Made by a program: the position numbers and the translations under genes
Shown here: in pieces, positions 7,519-15,900 of the stretch
How the letters are laid out: every line of letters begins with the position of its first letter
How positions within the stretch are numbered: the first letter of the stretch is position 1
Notes under the pieces: model-generated
Told to the model about the DNA's origin: nothing
What the model saw: the letters and a program-made list of their open reading frames with translations, nothing else
Databases searched by the model: none
Source: Paraglaciecola chathamensis S18K6
Lineage (GTDB): Bacteria; Pseudomonadota; Gammaproteobacteria; Enterobacterales; Alteromonadaceae
Assembly: GCA_000314955.1 (NCBI GenBank)
Contig: BAEM01000022.1
Location: forward strand, 124,001-188,000
DNA length: 64,000 nt
Direction of reading: 5' to 3'

Positions 7519-8802
7519 CTAGAGGGTGACCGGCAATCTGAAATTTAGACGTGTATCTTGAGCATCATCGGTCACGCCAATCGCCAACGATAAACTGATA
7601 TTGGTTTTAAGCGAATAACGAAATGAATAACCAATAATTAACTGACCAATATCAAGCTGGCTGCCGTCAATTTTCATGTTGTTAATTTTTGATTTTAAAA
7701 CGTGTTTATGTGAATAACTCAAACTCATAGAAGTTCGCTCGTTAAACGATACCCCTAAACCAAAACTCATGCCTGCGCTGTCTCCAGGGTCAACATTACC
7801 CACCTCCTCATCGGTGTCCATGTTATAGCCATAACTTAAATTACCGAAAAACACCCCTGGATCAGTAGCATATATAGCAGTAATGCTCGGCTGAATACTC
7901 ACATAACCAGAACCGGTTGGTAGCTCAGTGGGAAACACCGCTCCAGGCGTTGATTGCATAAATTCAACCTCAAACGGGCTGGTACCGGTGGGGATCGTGG
8001 CCACTAAATTTGCCACGTATATGGGGCCACCATCGGTTGGTGTATTAAGTTGGTAGCGAGTCGAAAGCTCTATATCCCCTATTCCATGGCCACTGGCATT
8101 AAAGATTTCATCTTCGCTGACCCCGATACTGACCGGCCGCGAGCGTTGACTGTCATTTCGACCGATATAGGGCACTTTCAAATCCACTTCCCAGCGTTCT
8201 GTTATGCCATAACGCGCAGAAATGCTACCGATAAAGCTATGGCGTTTAATCTCTCGTAAATCGATTAACCCCACCACAAGGGCCGGAATGAATGAAAACG
8301 CATCCAAAAACACGCGATTATTATCTGTATATGAATAACCAAACGAAGGCTCTAGCACCAATGTACCTTTACCGGTTAGCACACCGCTTACAGTATCCCC
8401 AAGCTCTGGGATTGCACTTGCTTCTATTGCGCTTGACGATTTTGGCGGTGCTTGGCCAACAGGTTTATTTTGCGCTACGTTTTGTTCCGTTTGTTTTGCT
8501 GGTTTATCAGCTTGTGCTTTACGACGCGCTGCTTGGTCAGTCGATGCAGCAGATCGAGTGTTAACCTCTTTGGCCGTTAAGGCATTGATCATCTGCGTTA
8601 ACTTTTCAATTTGTTGGCCTTGCTCGATGAGTAAAATGCGTTGACGCTCTAATTCAGCCTCGTATTTGCTATTTGGTTTGTTCTGCTCAGCAATATTGTC
8701 AGCACCATAACAAAAAGGTGATGAAGTTAAACAAATTGCCAATGTGATTTTTGAAAGAGGGGTGAAATGTTGTAGGCGTAACTGAGGTGCTGCAATTTCC
8801 AT
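7519..8802 (-). CDS. FapF-like outer-membrane beta-barrel with N-terminal coiled coil
   Basis: About 427 residues. It has a signal peptide (ending near SPFCYGA), then a coiled coil of about 35 residues (ELERQRILLIEQGQQIEKLT), a Lys/Gln/Ala-rich linker, and a C-terminal barrel of about 270 residues with alternating aromatic strands (GTLVLEPSFGYSYTD, GSISARYGITERWEVDLKVP, ending LNFRLPVTL). This is the architecture of FapF, the amyloid export pore, and of Phenol_MetA_deg-family proteins. The ATG at 8802 is preceded by AAAGGATTAGTT, which favours it over an in-frame GTG upstream. The gene converges on the C39 operon instead of being its last gene, unlike in Pseudomonas. The role in secreting the NSD-repeat protein is inferred. 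Confidence 0.75.
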   Translation of the reverse strand: MEIAAPQLRLQHFTPLSKITLAICLTSSPFCYGADNIAEQNKPNSKYEAELERQRILLIEQGQQIEKLTQMINALTAKEVNTRSAASTDQAARRKAQADKPAKQTEQNVAQNKPVGQAPPKSSSAIEASAIPELGDTVSGVLTGKGTLVLEPSFGYSYTDNNRVFLDAFSFIPALVVGLIDLREIKRHSFIGSISARYGITERWEVDLKVPYIGRNDSQRSRPVSIGVSEDEIFNASGHGIGDIELSTRYQLNTPTDGGPIYVANLVATIPTGTSPFEVEFMQSTPGAVFPTELPTGSGYVSIQPSITAIYATDPGVFFGNLSYGYNMDTDEEVGNVDPGDSAGMSFGLGVSFNERTSMSLSYSHKHVLKSKINNMKIDGSQLDIGQLIIGYSFRYSLKTNISLSLAIGVTDDAQDTRLNFRLPVTL

Positions 8803-9020
8803 AACTAATCCTTTATTCACTTATGAAAAAATCCAACTTCATAGACGTTTATACCAACGCCAATAAATAATTAACCACTCAGCGAAAATTTAAAGGAATT
8901 GGTATTATTTAATTCTTCCTTCATTAAAAGTAGTGAATGGCCGCTTAAAAATCCAATTAAAATTGCATGAATTTAAACGTTTAAATGAAATAAATTGTAT
9001 TTAAATACGATGACGTAATT

Positions 9021-9062
9021 AAAGAAAAAATACCCAGCATGCATCAAACATATTGGGTATTT
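9021..9062 (-). terminator. Terminator of the TonB receptor gene
   Basis: Nine-bp perfect stem (AAATACCCA at 9028-9036 with TGGGTATTT at 9054-9062), followed on the minus strand by TTTTTTCTTT. It lies about 75 bp after the receptor stop codon, in the 335-bp gap upstream of the FapF-like gene. The rest of that gap must hold the FapF-like promoter; nothing else is visible there. Confidence 0.75.
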
Positions 9063-9137
9063 GCAGTAACCGATTAGATTGCTTCAAATCCAACGCATTT
9101 ATTCATGCGGTAAATTTATAGAGCATCTAAAGACGGG

Positions 9138-11441
9138 TTAATAAAAATGATAACTTACTTGCAATTTGACTGTACGTTGAATGTTTAAGGTTTCAGATGT
9201 TATACCCTGATCGCCAGTTGGCGCGCCTAAAATAGCACCAATCGGTGCCGCTGGCGGTCCACTGAAGTCACTAGCACGTTCATTAGTCACATTCTGCGCC
9301 ACAAGCATCACCTCCCAGGTATCGTCATTTGAAAATAGACCTAAGGTGAAATCTAATGTGGTTAAGCTATCCGATGGATATGTTTCGTTTATTTGACTGA
9401 CCATACTGTCTCGATACCGCACGAAACCACTTGATCGCATGTGCATATCCCAAGCTTCTAGCTCTGTGGTATATAGATATCCAATGTTTCCTGTCCACTT
9501 TGGCGCCTGCGCTAAATCACTACCGTCGTCTTTATGGGTTGAATCGGCGAAGGTCACAGCACCACTTAATTGAACATCATCTGTGATTTGCCATTTACTA
9601 TCGATCTCAAACCCTTTCGATTCTACATCAGTGTTTTGTGTAAGAAATGCGGCGCTGCCGCCGGTGACGAAAAAGGAGGTTTCTTGAAAATCATCAATAT
9701 CGGTGTAGAACAGTGCAAGGTTTAAATTCATGCTGTTATCAAGTAATACCATTTTAGAGCCCAGTTCATAGGTACTGGTTTCCTCAGTGGCAACACGCGC
9801 GCCCCCGTCTTCCACGTTCAACGAGGGGTCAGCGCTACTCACCTCTGCGGACTCTGCGAAGCCCCCTGTTTTGCTACCCAAACCGTAGGATGCGTAAACT
9901 ACGGTATTTTTGCTCCAGTCGTATTTAGCGCTTACGTTGCCGTTTAAGAAACTATCTTGGAAATTTAATTCTGACTCAAAAGGCGGATTAACCACTGTAT
10001 TCCAAAGCGTCGATAATTCGCCTGGAGTGCGATCAAACTGCACGTCTTTGTTCTCATCCGTGTAACGCAGGCCGCCTGATACAGTCAGCTTGTCTGTTAA
10101 ATACATATCAGATTGGATAAACGCTGAAATAGTATCGGTTTTCTGCTTAAAGTCGTTGCCGAACGAGCCGTTAAACAATTGACCTGCATTGTCAGGTGGA
10201 AAATTTGGTGTATTAAAAAATTGTTCTTCTAGAGAATCCCAGTCACTTTTGAAATAAAATAAGCCCATCATGTAATCGAAATCATCTCGCCCTTCTGACG
10301 CTAGTCGAAGTTCCTGAGAAAACTGATTATAGCTTTCACCGCGTTTGAAATACGTACTGTAGTAATCTACCTGCCCGGTTGTTACGTAGGTGAATTCATC
10401 AAAAGCATTACCAAAATCAAAGTCATCGTAAAACTCTATGTCATAATTTGCGTACGACGTAATTGACGTTAAGGTAAAGTCTTCAAGGCTTTTTTCTACG
10501 GTTACATTGTAGGTATCAACCGAAGTATCATGATAACTTTCTTGATTAGGGCACTGTGAACACACTGCCGTTTTTGTATCGTCCAGTTGTGCTTCACCAA
10601 TGATCCCTAGTACTTCGTCGCTAAAATAATTTCCGTTATCTACAAATTGATAACCGTTGCCAATGCGTTCACTATCTGAGCGCTGATATACACCCGTTAT
10701 CGTCAATGAATCCGAGGGTTCATACAAGGCAGTGATGCGCAGTCCTGTGTCATTATCCTCAGGAACGTCTCTGCCAGTTGCTAAATTTTCAACCCACCCA
10801 TTTTGATCAATATAGTGCCCCGCTACGCGAACGCTAAAATTATCAGCGAGGGGGATATCAAGACCGCCATCGACTGACCAACCGCCATTTTCAAATTCTC
10901 GCCCAACCTTTATATTTCCCTCAAATACATCACTCGGCTTTTTAGAGATCACGCTAATTGCCCCTAAGCTAGTGTTCTTCCCTAGCAGGGTACTTTGCGT
11001 TCCTTTAATCACTTCAATACGTTCAACATCAAAAAAAGCGGCTGAGTACATTCGACCTTTACCCACAAACATACCGTCTTGAAACAGCGCCACAGATTGA
11101 TCAAATGATTGTGTTCTCGCTGGCGTACCTAAACCACGTAACGTTAATGCTAATCCATCATCCGGCGCCCGCGAAAACACCATGCCAGGTACTAAATCAG
11201 CCATTTCAAACAAGTCGTCTATACCGTATTCATCAAGTAGCGCACCGGATACCGCCGTTACCGTGGCAGGGACTTCTTGCAGGGTTTGCACTCGCTTTTG
11301 TGACGTAATTTCAATCACCTCTAAGGTCGGTGAGTTCGAGGTTTGGCTGCTTGTAGTTTGTGCATTGATACTTGTTATCGCACAACCGACTAAGCCTGTT
11401 ATTAGTGCGGTCGTAATTTTATTCAGTTTCATTTTTTTCAT
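9138..11441 (-). CDS. TonB-dependent outer-membrane receptor
   Basis: 767 residues with a signal peptide (MKKMKLNKITTALITGLVGC..., cleaved near INAQ). A TonB-box-like EVIEITSQKRVQTLQEVPAT is followed by the plug domain (about residues 45-160; GLGTPARTQSFDQSVALFQD and IEVIKGTQSTLLGKNTSLGA) and a 22-strand barrel ending with the aromatic KLQVSYHFY. Such receptors import bulky substrates at the cost of proton-motive force via TonB/ExbBD. It is divergent from a catabolic operon (cyclase, BKACE, symporter), so it probably imports that pathway's substrate and not a siderophore; this is inferred. The start at 11441 is chosen because AAGGACACTGTGG precedes it and the signal peptide begins there. Confidence 0.9.
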   Translation of the reverse strand: MKKMKLNKITTALITGLVGCAITSINAQTTSSQTSNSPTLEVIEITSQKRVQTLQEVPATVTAVSGALLDEYGIDDLFEMADLVPGMVFSRAPDDGLALTLRGLGTPARTQSFDQSVALFQDGMFVGKGRMYSAAFFDVERIEVIKGTQSTLLGKNTSLGAISVISKKPSDVFEGNIKVGREFENGGWSVDGGLDIPLADNFSVRVAGHYIDQNGWVENLATGRDVPEDNDTGLRITALYEPSDSLTITGVYQRSDSERIGNGYQFVDNGNYFSDEVLGIIGEAQLDDTKTAVCSQCPNQESYHDTSVDTYNVTVEKSLEDFTLTSITSYANYDIEFYDDFDFGNAFDEFTYVTTGQVDYYSTYFKRGESYNQFSQELRLASEGRDDFDYMMGLFYFKSDWDSLEEQFFNTPNFPPDNAGQLFNGSFGNDFKQKTDTISAFIQSDMYLTDKLTVSGGLRYTDENKDVQFDRTPGELSTLWNTVVNPPFESELNFQDSFLNGNVSAKYDWSKNTVVYASYGLGSKTGGFAESAEVSSADPSLNVEDGGARVATEETSTYELGSKMVLLDNSMNLNLALFYTDIDDFQETSFFVTGGSAAFLTQNTDVESKGFEIDSKWQITDDVQLSGAVTFADSTHKDDGSDLAQAPKWTGNIGYLYTTELEAWDMHMRSSGFVRYRDSMVSQINETYPSDSLTTLDFTLGLFSNDDTWEVMLVAQNVTNERASDFSGPPAAPIGAILGAPTGDQGITSETLNIQRTVKLQVSYHFY

Positions 11442-11512
11442 CCACAGTGTCCTTTTATTTTTATTTATAGGTATTCGAACAAAGCAGCCAAAACCATCCA
11501 CGACCGCATTAT

Positions 11513-11526
11513 GATACAGAGGTATC
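11513..11526. promoter_or_regulatory. Candidate operator, site 1 (GATACA-N2-GGTATC)
   Basis: Near-perfect inverted repeat (GATACAGAGGTATC) in the 324-bp divergent region between the TonB receptor and the cyclase operon. Its half-site GATACA is also found in the perfect palindrome next to the iclR-type gene at 18553, which suggests control by that regulator. No other feature is visible in this gap except the A/T-rich promoter regions of both genes. Confidence 0.4.
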
Positions 11527-11731
11527 GCTTAATATTTAAACTACCGTGAGACCAAAACCATGTCAACAAAATGTATATTTTTTGTGAATTAAACGACTTC
11601 AGCAAGAACAGCTCATCAAAAAAACAAGCTAACTTATTGTTATTAAATGACAAATTTCATAAAACCCAACAAATAACAGTTAATTAACTATTTATTGACA
11701 ATTAAATTTCGAGTTGCTAATCTCAAATTTC

Positions 11732-11745
11732 GATACAGATGTACC
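11732..11745. promoter_or_regulatory. Candidate operator, site 2 (GATACA-N2-TGTACC)
   Basis: A second inverted repeat (GATACAGATGTACC) of the same pattern as the one at 11513, ending 20 bp before the cyclase start codon, where a bound repressor would block transcription of the operon. Confidence 0.4.
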
Positions 11746-11765
11746 ACATAGCGAACAGGTGAAAT

Positions 11766-12641
11766 ATGAAAATTAATGATATTAAACGCGTACACAGAAT
11801 TCCTAAAACCGACATGGATAAAATGATCGATGAGGAAAACAAAAGTAACGATACTGGGATGCAGTTTTACGATTTGAGCCATGAGTGGGGTTTAGGTCAG
11901 CCTTGTTGGCCATATTTTGAAGATGTAAAAATAGAGCGTCTTCACGGTCATTCTCGCTCTGGTGTTTTGACACAAAAAATCACCACCGTTATGCACTCAG
12001 GTACGCATATTGATGCACCCGCCCATGTGGTTGAAGGCACACCATTTATGGACCAAATGCCACTACCAAGATTCTTTGGCGCCGGTGTGGTGGTATCAAT
12101 TCCTAAGAAAAAATGGGAAGTCATTACCGCTGAAGATTTAGAAAACGTACGCCCTAAAATTCGTGAAGGGGATATCGTTATTATCAACACAGGTTGGCAT
12201 CACACCTATGCTGATTCGGCTGAATACTACCACTATGGCCCAGGTCTTTACCGTGAAGCAGGCGAATGGCTTGCTAAAAAGAAAGTCAAAATGGTTGGCA
12301 TCGATGTACAAGCTCTTGATCATCCCCTTGGTACTGCTATTGGTCCACACGGCACAGGCCCGTTGATCCCTCATTTAGAAGATGAATATCGTGAGTTTAC
12401 CGGTGGTCGCGGCATCAAAGAAGATTTTCCAGATTGGGAACCTTGCCACAGAGCCCTACTTAACGCAGGAATTTGCGGTATCGAAAACGTTGGTGGTGAA
12501 CTAGACAAAGTGACAGGTAAGCGCTGCACCCTTGCGGCATTCCCTTGGCGCTGGAAAGGCGGCGACGGCTGTATGGTGCGCTTGGTCGCTATGGTTGACC
12601 CTTCAGGTGAATACCGTATCGAGCAAGGTGATACAGAGTAA
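11766..12641 (+). CDS. Cyclase family (KynB-like) metal-dependent hydrolase
   Basis: 291 residues. The family motif HSGTHIDAPAH (H77, H81, D83, H87) supplies the metal ligands, and GDIVIINTGWH and VGIDVQALDHP match later core strands. The cyclase family includes kynurenine formamidase and other amide- or lactone-hydrolysing enzymes; the name comes from polyketide cyclases. The N-terminus is about 30 residues longer than in KynB. AGGTG lies 6 bp before the ATG. As first gene of the operon opposite a TonB receptor it probably opens a ring, lactone or amide in the imported substrate. There are no tryptophan-degradation neighbours, so kynurenine is unlikely. Confidence 0.85.
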   Translation: MKINDIKRVHRIPKTDMDKMIDEENKSNDTGMQFYDLSHEWGLGQPCWPYFEDVKIERLHGHSRSGVLTQKITTVMHSGTHIDAPAHVVEGTPFMDQMPLPRFFGAGVVVSIPKKKWEVITAEDLENVRPKIREGDIVIINTGWHHTYADSAEYYHYGPGLYREAGEWLAKKKVKMVGIDVQALDHPLGTAIGPHGTGPLIPHLEDEYREFTGGRGIKEDFPDWEPCHRALLNAGICGIENVGGELDKVTGKRCTLAAFPWRWKGGDGCMVRLVAMVDPSGEYRIEQGDTE

Positions 12642-12653
12642 GTACATAGTGTT

Positions 12654-12682
12654 CTCTGGGGGGCTTATCCCCCTAGAGTTTA
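12654..12682 (+). promoter_or_regulatory. Intercistronic hairpin after the cyclase gene
   Basis: CTCTGGGGG pairs with CCCCCTAGAG (one bulged base) around a seven-base loop and is followed by TTTAT. It lies in the 90-bp gap between the cyclase and the dehydrogenase. It could be a weak terminator or an RNA-processing site that sets different levels of the two genes. Confidence 0.45.
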
Positions 12683-12731
12683 TCTAGTGTACAGGCTTAT
12701 GCCTTCCTTATATCAAAGCAGGAATAGTCCT

Positions 12732-13643
12732 ATGTTCTCTTCATCACAAATTACCGTCATTGGCGCAGGTCTAATGGGCTGCGGTATCGCACAAGTGTTT
12801 GCCAATAAAGCAATACAAGTAACCTTGTACGACCCTATAGAAAATGCACGTAACGGTGCTAAACAGAAAATTGCGGCTAATTTAACCGCCCTATCCGAAT
12901 CCCTAAGTTCGCTTGATTATATTCAGATAAGCGACAACTTAGAAACGGCTGTGGCCAATGCCGATTTTGTCATTGAAGCTGCGCCAGAAAAACTACTTTT
13001 AAAGCGTGAAATATTCACAGAAATTTTGCGTTACGCAGCACCTGACACCATTTTGGCCAGCAACACGTCAGTAATCCCTATCAAAGATATTTTTGAGGGT
13101 ATGGAATGTAACGGACGCATTGTCGGTTGCCATTGGTGGAACCCTCCTTATTTAGTGCCCTTGGTCGAGGTGGTACAGAGCGAAAAAACAGCGATTTCCA
13201 CCGTTGATCGAATGATGTCACTGCTGGCATTTGCAGGCAAAAAACCAGTCCATATTCAAAAAGATGTGCCTGGTTTCGTCGGTAACCGCATGCAACACGC
13301 GTTATGGCGAGAAGCGATAGCGTTAATTAACGACGGTGTGTGTACCGCCGAAGGCATTGATGAAGTAGTGAAGAACAGTTTCGGTTTACGTATGCCGGTA
13401 CTTGGCCCAATAGAAAATGCCGATTTGGTTGGCCTCGATTTAACCTTAGATATTCACAACGTTATTTTAGCCAGCATTAATCGTGACGCAGGCCCATCAG
13501 ACATCCTAAAAGAGAAAGTCGCAAAAGGTGAACTAGGCATTAAATCAGGTCATGGCTTCAAACATTGGACCGAAGAAAGCGCCCAAACTCTGCGCGAAAA
13601 CCTCAGCAAATACCTCGTCAATACTGTGAATCCCAAAGGATAA
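12732..13643 (+). CDS. 3-hydroxyacyl-CoA dehydrogenase-family NAD-dependent beta-hydroxyacid dehydrogenase
   Basis: 303 residues. An N-terminal Rossmann fold carries ITVIGAGLMGCGIAQ; the catalytic His lies in GCHWWNPPYLVPLVEVV; a C-terminal helical 3HCDH domain starts near VPGFVGNRMQHALWREA. NPPYLVPLVE resembles the lambda-crystallin/gulonate dehydrogenase branch more than the fatty-acid FadB branch, so a free beta-hydroxy acid is a likelier substrate than an acyl-CoA. In carnitine degradation a dehydrogenase of this family feeds a BKACE enzyme, and a BKACE gene follows here by 3 bp. The start at 12732 has AGGA at good distance; an earlier in-frame ATG at 12687 lacks one. Confidence 0.85.
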   Translation: MFSSSQITVIGAGLMGCGIAQVFANKAIQVTLYDPIENARNGAKQKIAANLTALSESLSSLDYIQISDNLETAVANADFVIEAAPEKLLLKREIFTEILRYAAPDTILASNTSVIPIKDIFEGMECNGRIVGCHWWNPPYLVPLVEVVQSEKTAISTVDRMMSLLAFAGKKPVHIQKDVPGFVGNRMQHALWREAIALINDGVCTAEGIDEVVKNSFGLRMPVLGPIENADLVGLDLTLDIHNVILASINRDAGPSDILKEKVAKGELGIKSGHGFKHWTEESAQTLRENLSKYLVNTVNPKG

Positions 13644-13646
13644 ATC

Positions 13647-14579
13647 ATGAAAAAGAATAAAAAGGTCATTATTACCTGCGCTGTGACCGGCGCAATGCAC
13701 ACCCCAACCATGTCAGATGCGTTGCCATTCACACCAGAAGACATCGCTCAACAATCAGTAGATGCAGCTGAAGCTGGCGCATCAATTATACATTTGCATG
13801 CGCGTAACCCAGAAACGGGGGAACCGACTGGCGACCCAAAAGTATACGAACAATTTTTACCGGCGATTAATGAGCGTACTGACGCCGTTATTAACTTAAC
13901 CACAGGCGGCAGTCCCACTATGACAGTGGAAGAACGTTTATGGGCCGCCATGGAAGTAAAACCCGAAATGTGTTCCCTTAACATGGGCAGCTTGAACTTT
14001 GCCATGTTCCCATTAGCGGATCGATATAAGTCCTGGAAGTACAGCTGGGAAGAACCTTATGTTCGTAACAGTGACGACTTTATTTTCCGAAATACTTTCC
14101 GTGATATCGAAAAGATCATGAACATTATGGGCGAGCACGGAACAAAATTTGAGCACGAATGTTACGACGTGGGTCATCTTTATAACTTAGCGTATTTCGC
14201 TGATCGCGGCTTAATTAAACCGCCCTTCTTTATACAAACTATCTTCGGGATCATGGGCGGCATTGGCGCTGACGAAGACAACTTGATGTTTATGCGAAAA
14301 ACCGCTGACAAATTATTTGGGGATGATTATCACTGGTCAGTATTGGCGGCAGGTAAAAACCAAATGCCCTTCTCTACTCAAGCAGCACTCATGGGCGGAA
14401 ACGTGCGTGTCGGTTTAGAAGACAGCTTATTTATCGGTCGCGGTGAATTAGCGACAAGTAACGCGCAACAGGTTTCGAAAATAAAACGTATTTTGAGTGA
14501 GTTCTCGTTAGAAATAGCCACCCCTGAAGAAGCGCGACAAATCTTGAATCTTAAAGGCAAAGACAAGGTGAGCTTCTAA
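13647..14579 (+). CDS. Beta-keto acid cleavage enzyme (BKACE, DUF849)
   Basis: 310 residues. The BKACE TIM barrel is recognised from SIIHLHARNPETGEPTGDP (zinc-binding H49 and H51), NLTTGGSP and HECYDVGHLYN. BKACE enzymes condense a beta-keto acid with acetyl-CoA and release acetoacetate plus a CoA ester; known members act on 3-keto-5-aminohexanoate (Kce) or dehydrocarnitine. The ribosome site AAAGGA overlaps the end of the preceding dehydrogenase, 3 bp upstream, so the two are coupled. The likely substrate is the keto acid made by that dehydrogenase. Neither a lysine-fermentation set nor a carnitine thioesterase is nearby, so the actual substrate is open. Confidence 0.88.
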   Translation: MKKNKKVIITCAVTGAMHTPTMSDALPFTPEDIAQQSVDAAEAGASIIHLHARNPETGEPTGDPKVYEQFLPAINERTDAVINLTTGGSPTMTVEERLWAAMEVKPEMCSLNMGSLNFAMFPLADRYKSWKYSWEEPYVRNSDDFIFRNTFRDIEKIMNIMGEHGTKFEHECYDVGHLYNLAYFADRGLIKPPFFIQTIFGIMGGIGADEDNLMFMRKTADKLFGDDYHWSVLAAGKNQMPFSTQAALMGGNVRVGLEDSLFIGRGELATSNAQQVSKIKRILSEFSLEIATPEEARQILNLKGKDKVSF

Positions 14580-14672
14580 GGCTTCACATATGAATACCGG
14601 GGCGTGTAAAGGTGTTTGCCGTCTCTATTTAATTTAAAAACGTAAGTCACAAAGATGGCAATAGGACAGCAA

Positions 14673-15020
14673 ATGAACGTAACCAGAATTGAAGAGGCTA
14701 AGCCCTATCAAGCCCCGGGCCATTTCGATATGCGCGGTCTTCGGATCCAAGGCTGGGATGTAAGCGATACTAAAAATGTGTGGGTCGGTTTATCGCATTT
14801 TTTACCGGGCGGCGGTGCAGCAGGCGATGTATCACCGGTAGAAAAAATCTATGTGGTACTCGATGGCACAATCAGTGTTACCCATGACGATAAAGAAGTG
14901 ATCCTTGGGCCGCTTGATAGCTGCCATATTCCCCCGAACGCCCAGCGTAGCATTCTCAATAAAACCAATAAAATGGTAAGCATGCTTGTGATCATGCCTT
15001 ACCCGGAGAGCAAAAAATGA
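14673..15020 (+). CDS. Small cupin-domain protein
   Basis: About 115 residues forming one cupin beta-barrel. The second half (VEKIYVVLDGTISVTHDDKE, then LGPLDSCHIPPNAQRSILN) matches the two cupin motifs, with fewer histidines than a classic metal cupin, so metal binding is uncertain. Single cupins in catabolic operons act as isomerases, lyases or small-molecule sensors. AGGA at 14663 supports the start at 14673; an ATG 18 bases earlier is possible. It overlaps the next gene by 4 bp (ATGA), so the two are translationally coupled. The gene product's reaction is unknown. Confidence 0.75.
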   Translation: MNVTRIEEAKPYQAPGHFDMRGLRIQGWDVSDTKNVWVGLSHFLPGGGAAGDVSPVEKIYVVLDGTISVTHDDKEVILGPLDSCHIPPNAQRSILNKTNKMVSMLVIMPYPESKK

Positions 15021-15817
15021 ATAACTATTTAGCCAATCCCGCTAGCCTTTTTGATTTAAAAGGCAAAGTCGCTCTAATCACCGGTGCAACTGGTGCCTTT
15101 GGCCAGGTAGCCGCCCGTGTTATTGGCAACTCAGGCTGTAACTTGTTACTTACCGGCGGTAACAAAGAAGCGTTAGAAACGTTAGCCGAATCATTACGCC
15201 AAGAAGGTGTACACGTCGCCACACGCAACACCCGACCAAATTCAGAACAAGAATGTGACGCTATGGTAGAACAAGCCGTTTCTACCTACGGAAAACTAGA
15301 CATTCTGGTAGTAGGTTCAGGGGTCAACGACGTTGACCTTATCCAAGATATGAGCACAGAGCGCTGGCAAAAAGTGATGGATGCAAACGTGCGTGACTCG
15401 TGGCTACTATGTAAAGCCGCAGGCAAACAATTTATGAGCCAAGGCAATGGCGGAAAAGTTGTTTTGGTTTCTTCTGCTCGAGGTAAATTAGGCCATCCTG
15501 CCGGTTATTCAGCTTACTGTCCTTCTAAATCTGCGGTTGACGGCATTACCAGAGCATTAGGTTGTGAATGGGGTAAACATAACATCACAGTGAATGCGAT
15601 CGCCCCTACTGTGTTTCGCTCCAATTTAACCGCATGGATGTTTGAAGATAATGAGCCTGGTAAAAGTACCCGGGAAAATATTCTTGCCAGGATCCCTATG
15701 GGGCGTTTAGGCGAGCCGGAAGACCTAGCTGGCCCGCTACTCTTTTTGGCTTCTGATGCGTCAAGTTTTCATACGGGTCATGTCATTTACGCAGACGGCG
15801 GTTACTCAGCCGGTTAG
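15017..15817 (+). CDS. Short-chain dehydrogenase/reductase
   Basis: 266 residues of a classical SDR. The cofactor turn is TGATGAFGQVAARV near residue 24, the catalytic serine is in VVLVSSARGK, and Tyr/Lys are in YSAYCPSKSAVDG (YxxxK). The C-terminal DGGYSAG is usual for the family. It is close in style to gluconate 5-dehydrogenase and 3-oxoacyl reductase-like enzymes, which act on hydroxy or keto acids in the cytoplasm. Overlap with the cupin gene and position in the BKACE operon suggest a second oxidation or a reduction in the same pathway. Confidence 0.85.
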   Translation: MNNYLANPASLFDLKGKVALITGATGAFGQVAARVIGNSGCNLLLTGGNKEALETLAESLRQEGVHVATRNTRPNSEQECDAMVEQAVSTYGKLDILVVGSGVNDVDLIQDMSTERWQKVMDANVRDSWLLCKAAGKQFMSQGNGGKVVLVSSARGKLGHPAGYSAYCPSKSAVDGITRALGCEWGKHNITVNAIAPTVFRSNLTAWMFEDNEPGKSTRENILARIPMGRLGEPEDLAGPLLFLASDASSFHTGHVIYADGGYSAG

Positions 15818-15900
15818 CATAGTGATATAAAGAACAAATTCTGAGCGCCCGATGTGTTGGTGCTCATAGCCAGACCACTAATAATAAGAAGAGCGATTTT

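Noticed and set aside
7519-8802. Aromatic-degradation outer-membrane protein (Phenol_MetA_deg) as the functional call
   Set aside because: The barrel may match that family in a search, but the N-terminal coiled coil and amyloid-locus context point to FapF.
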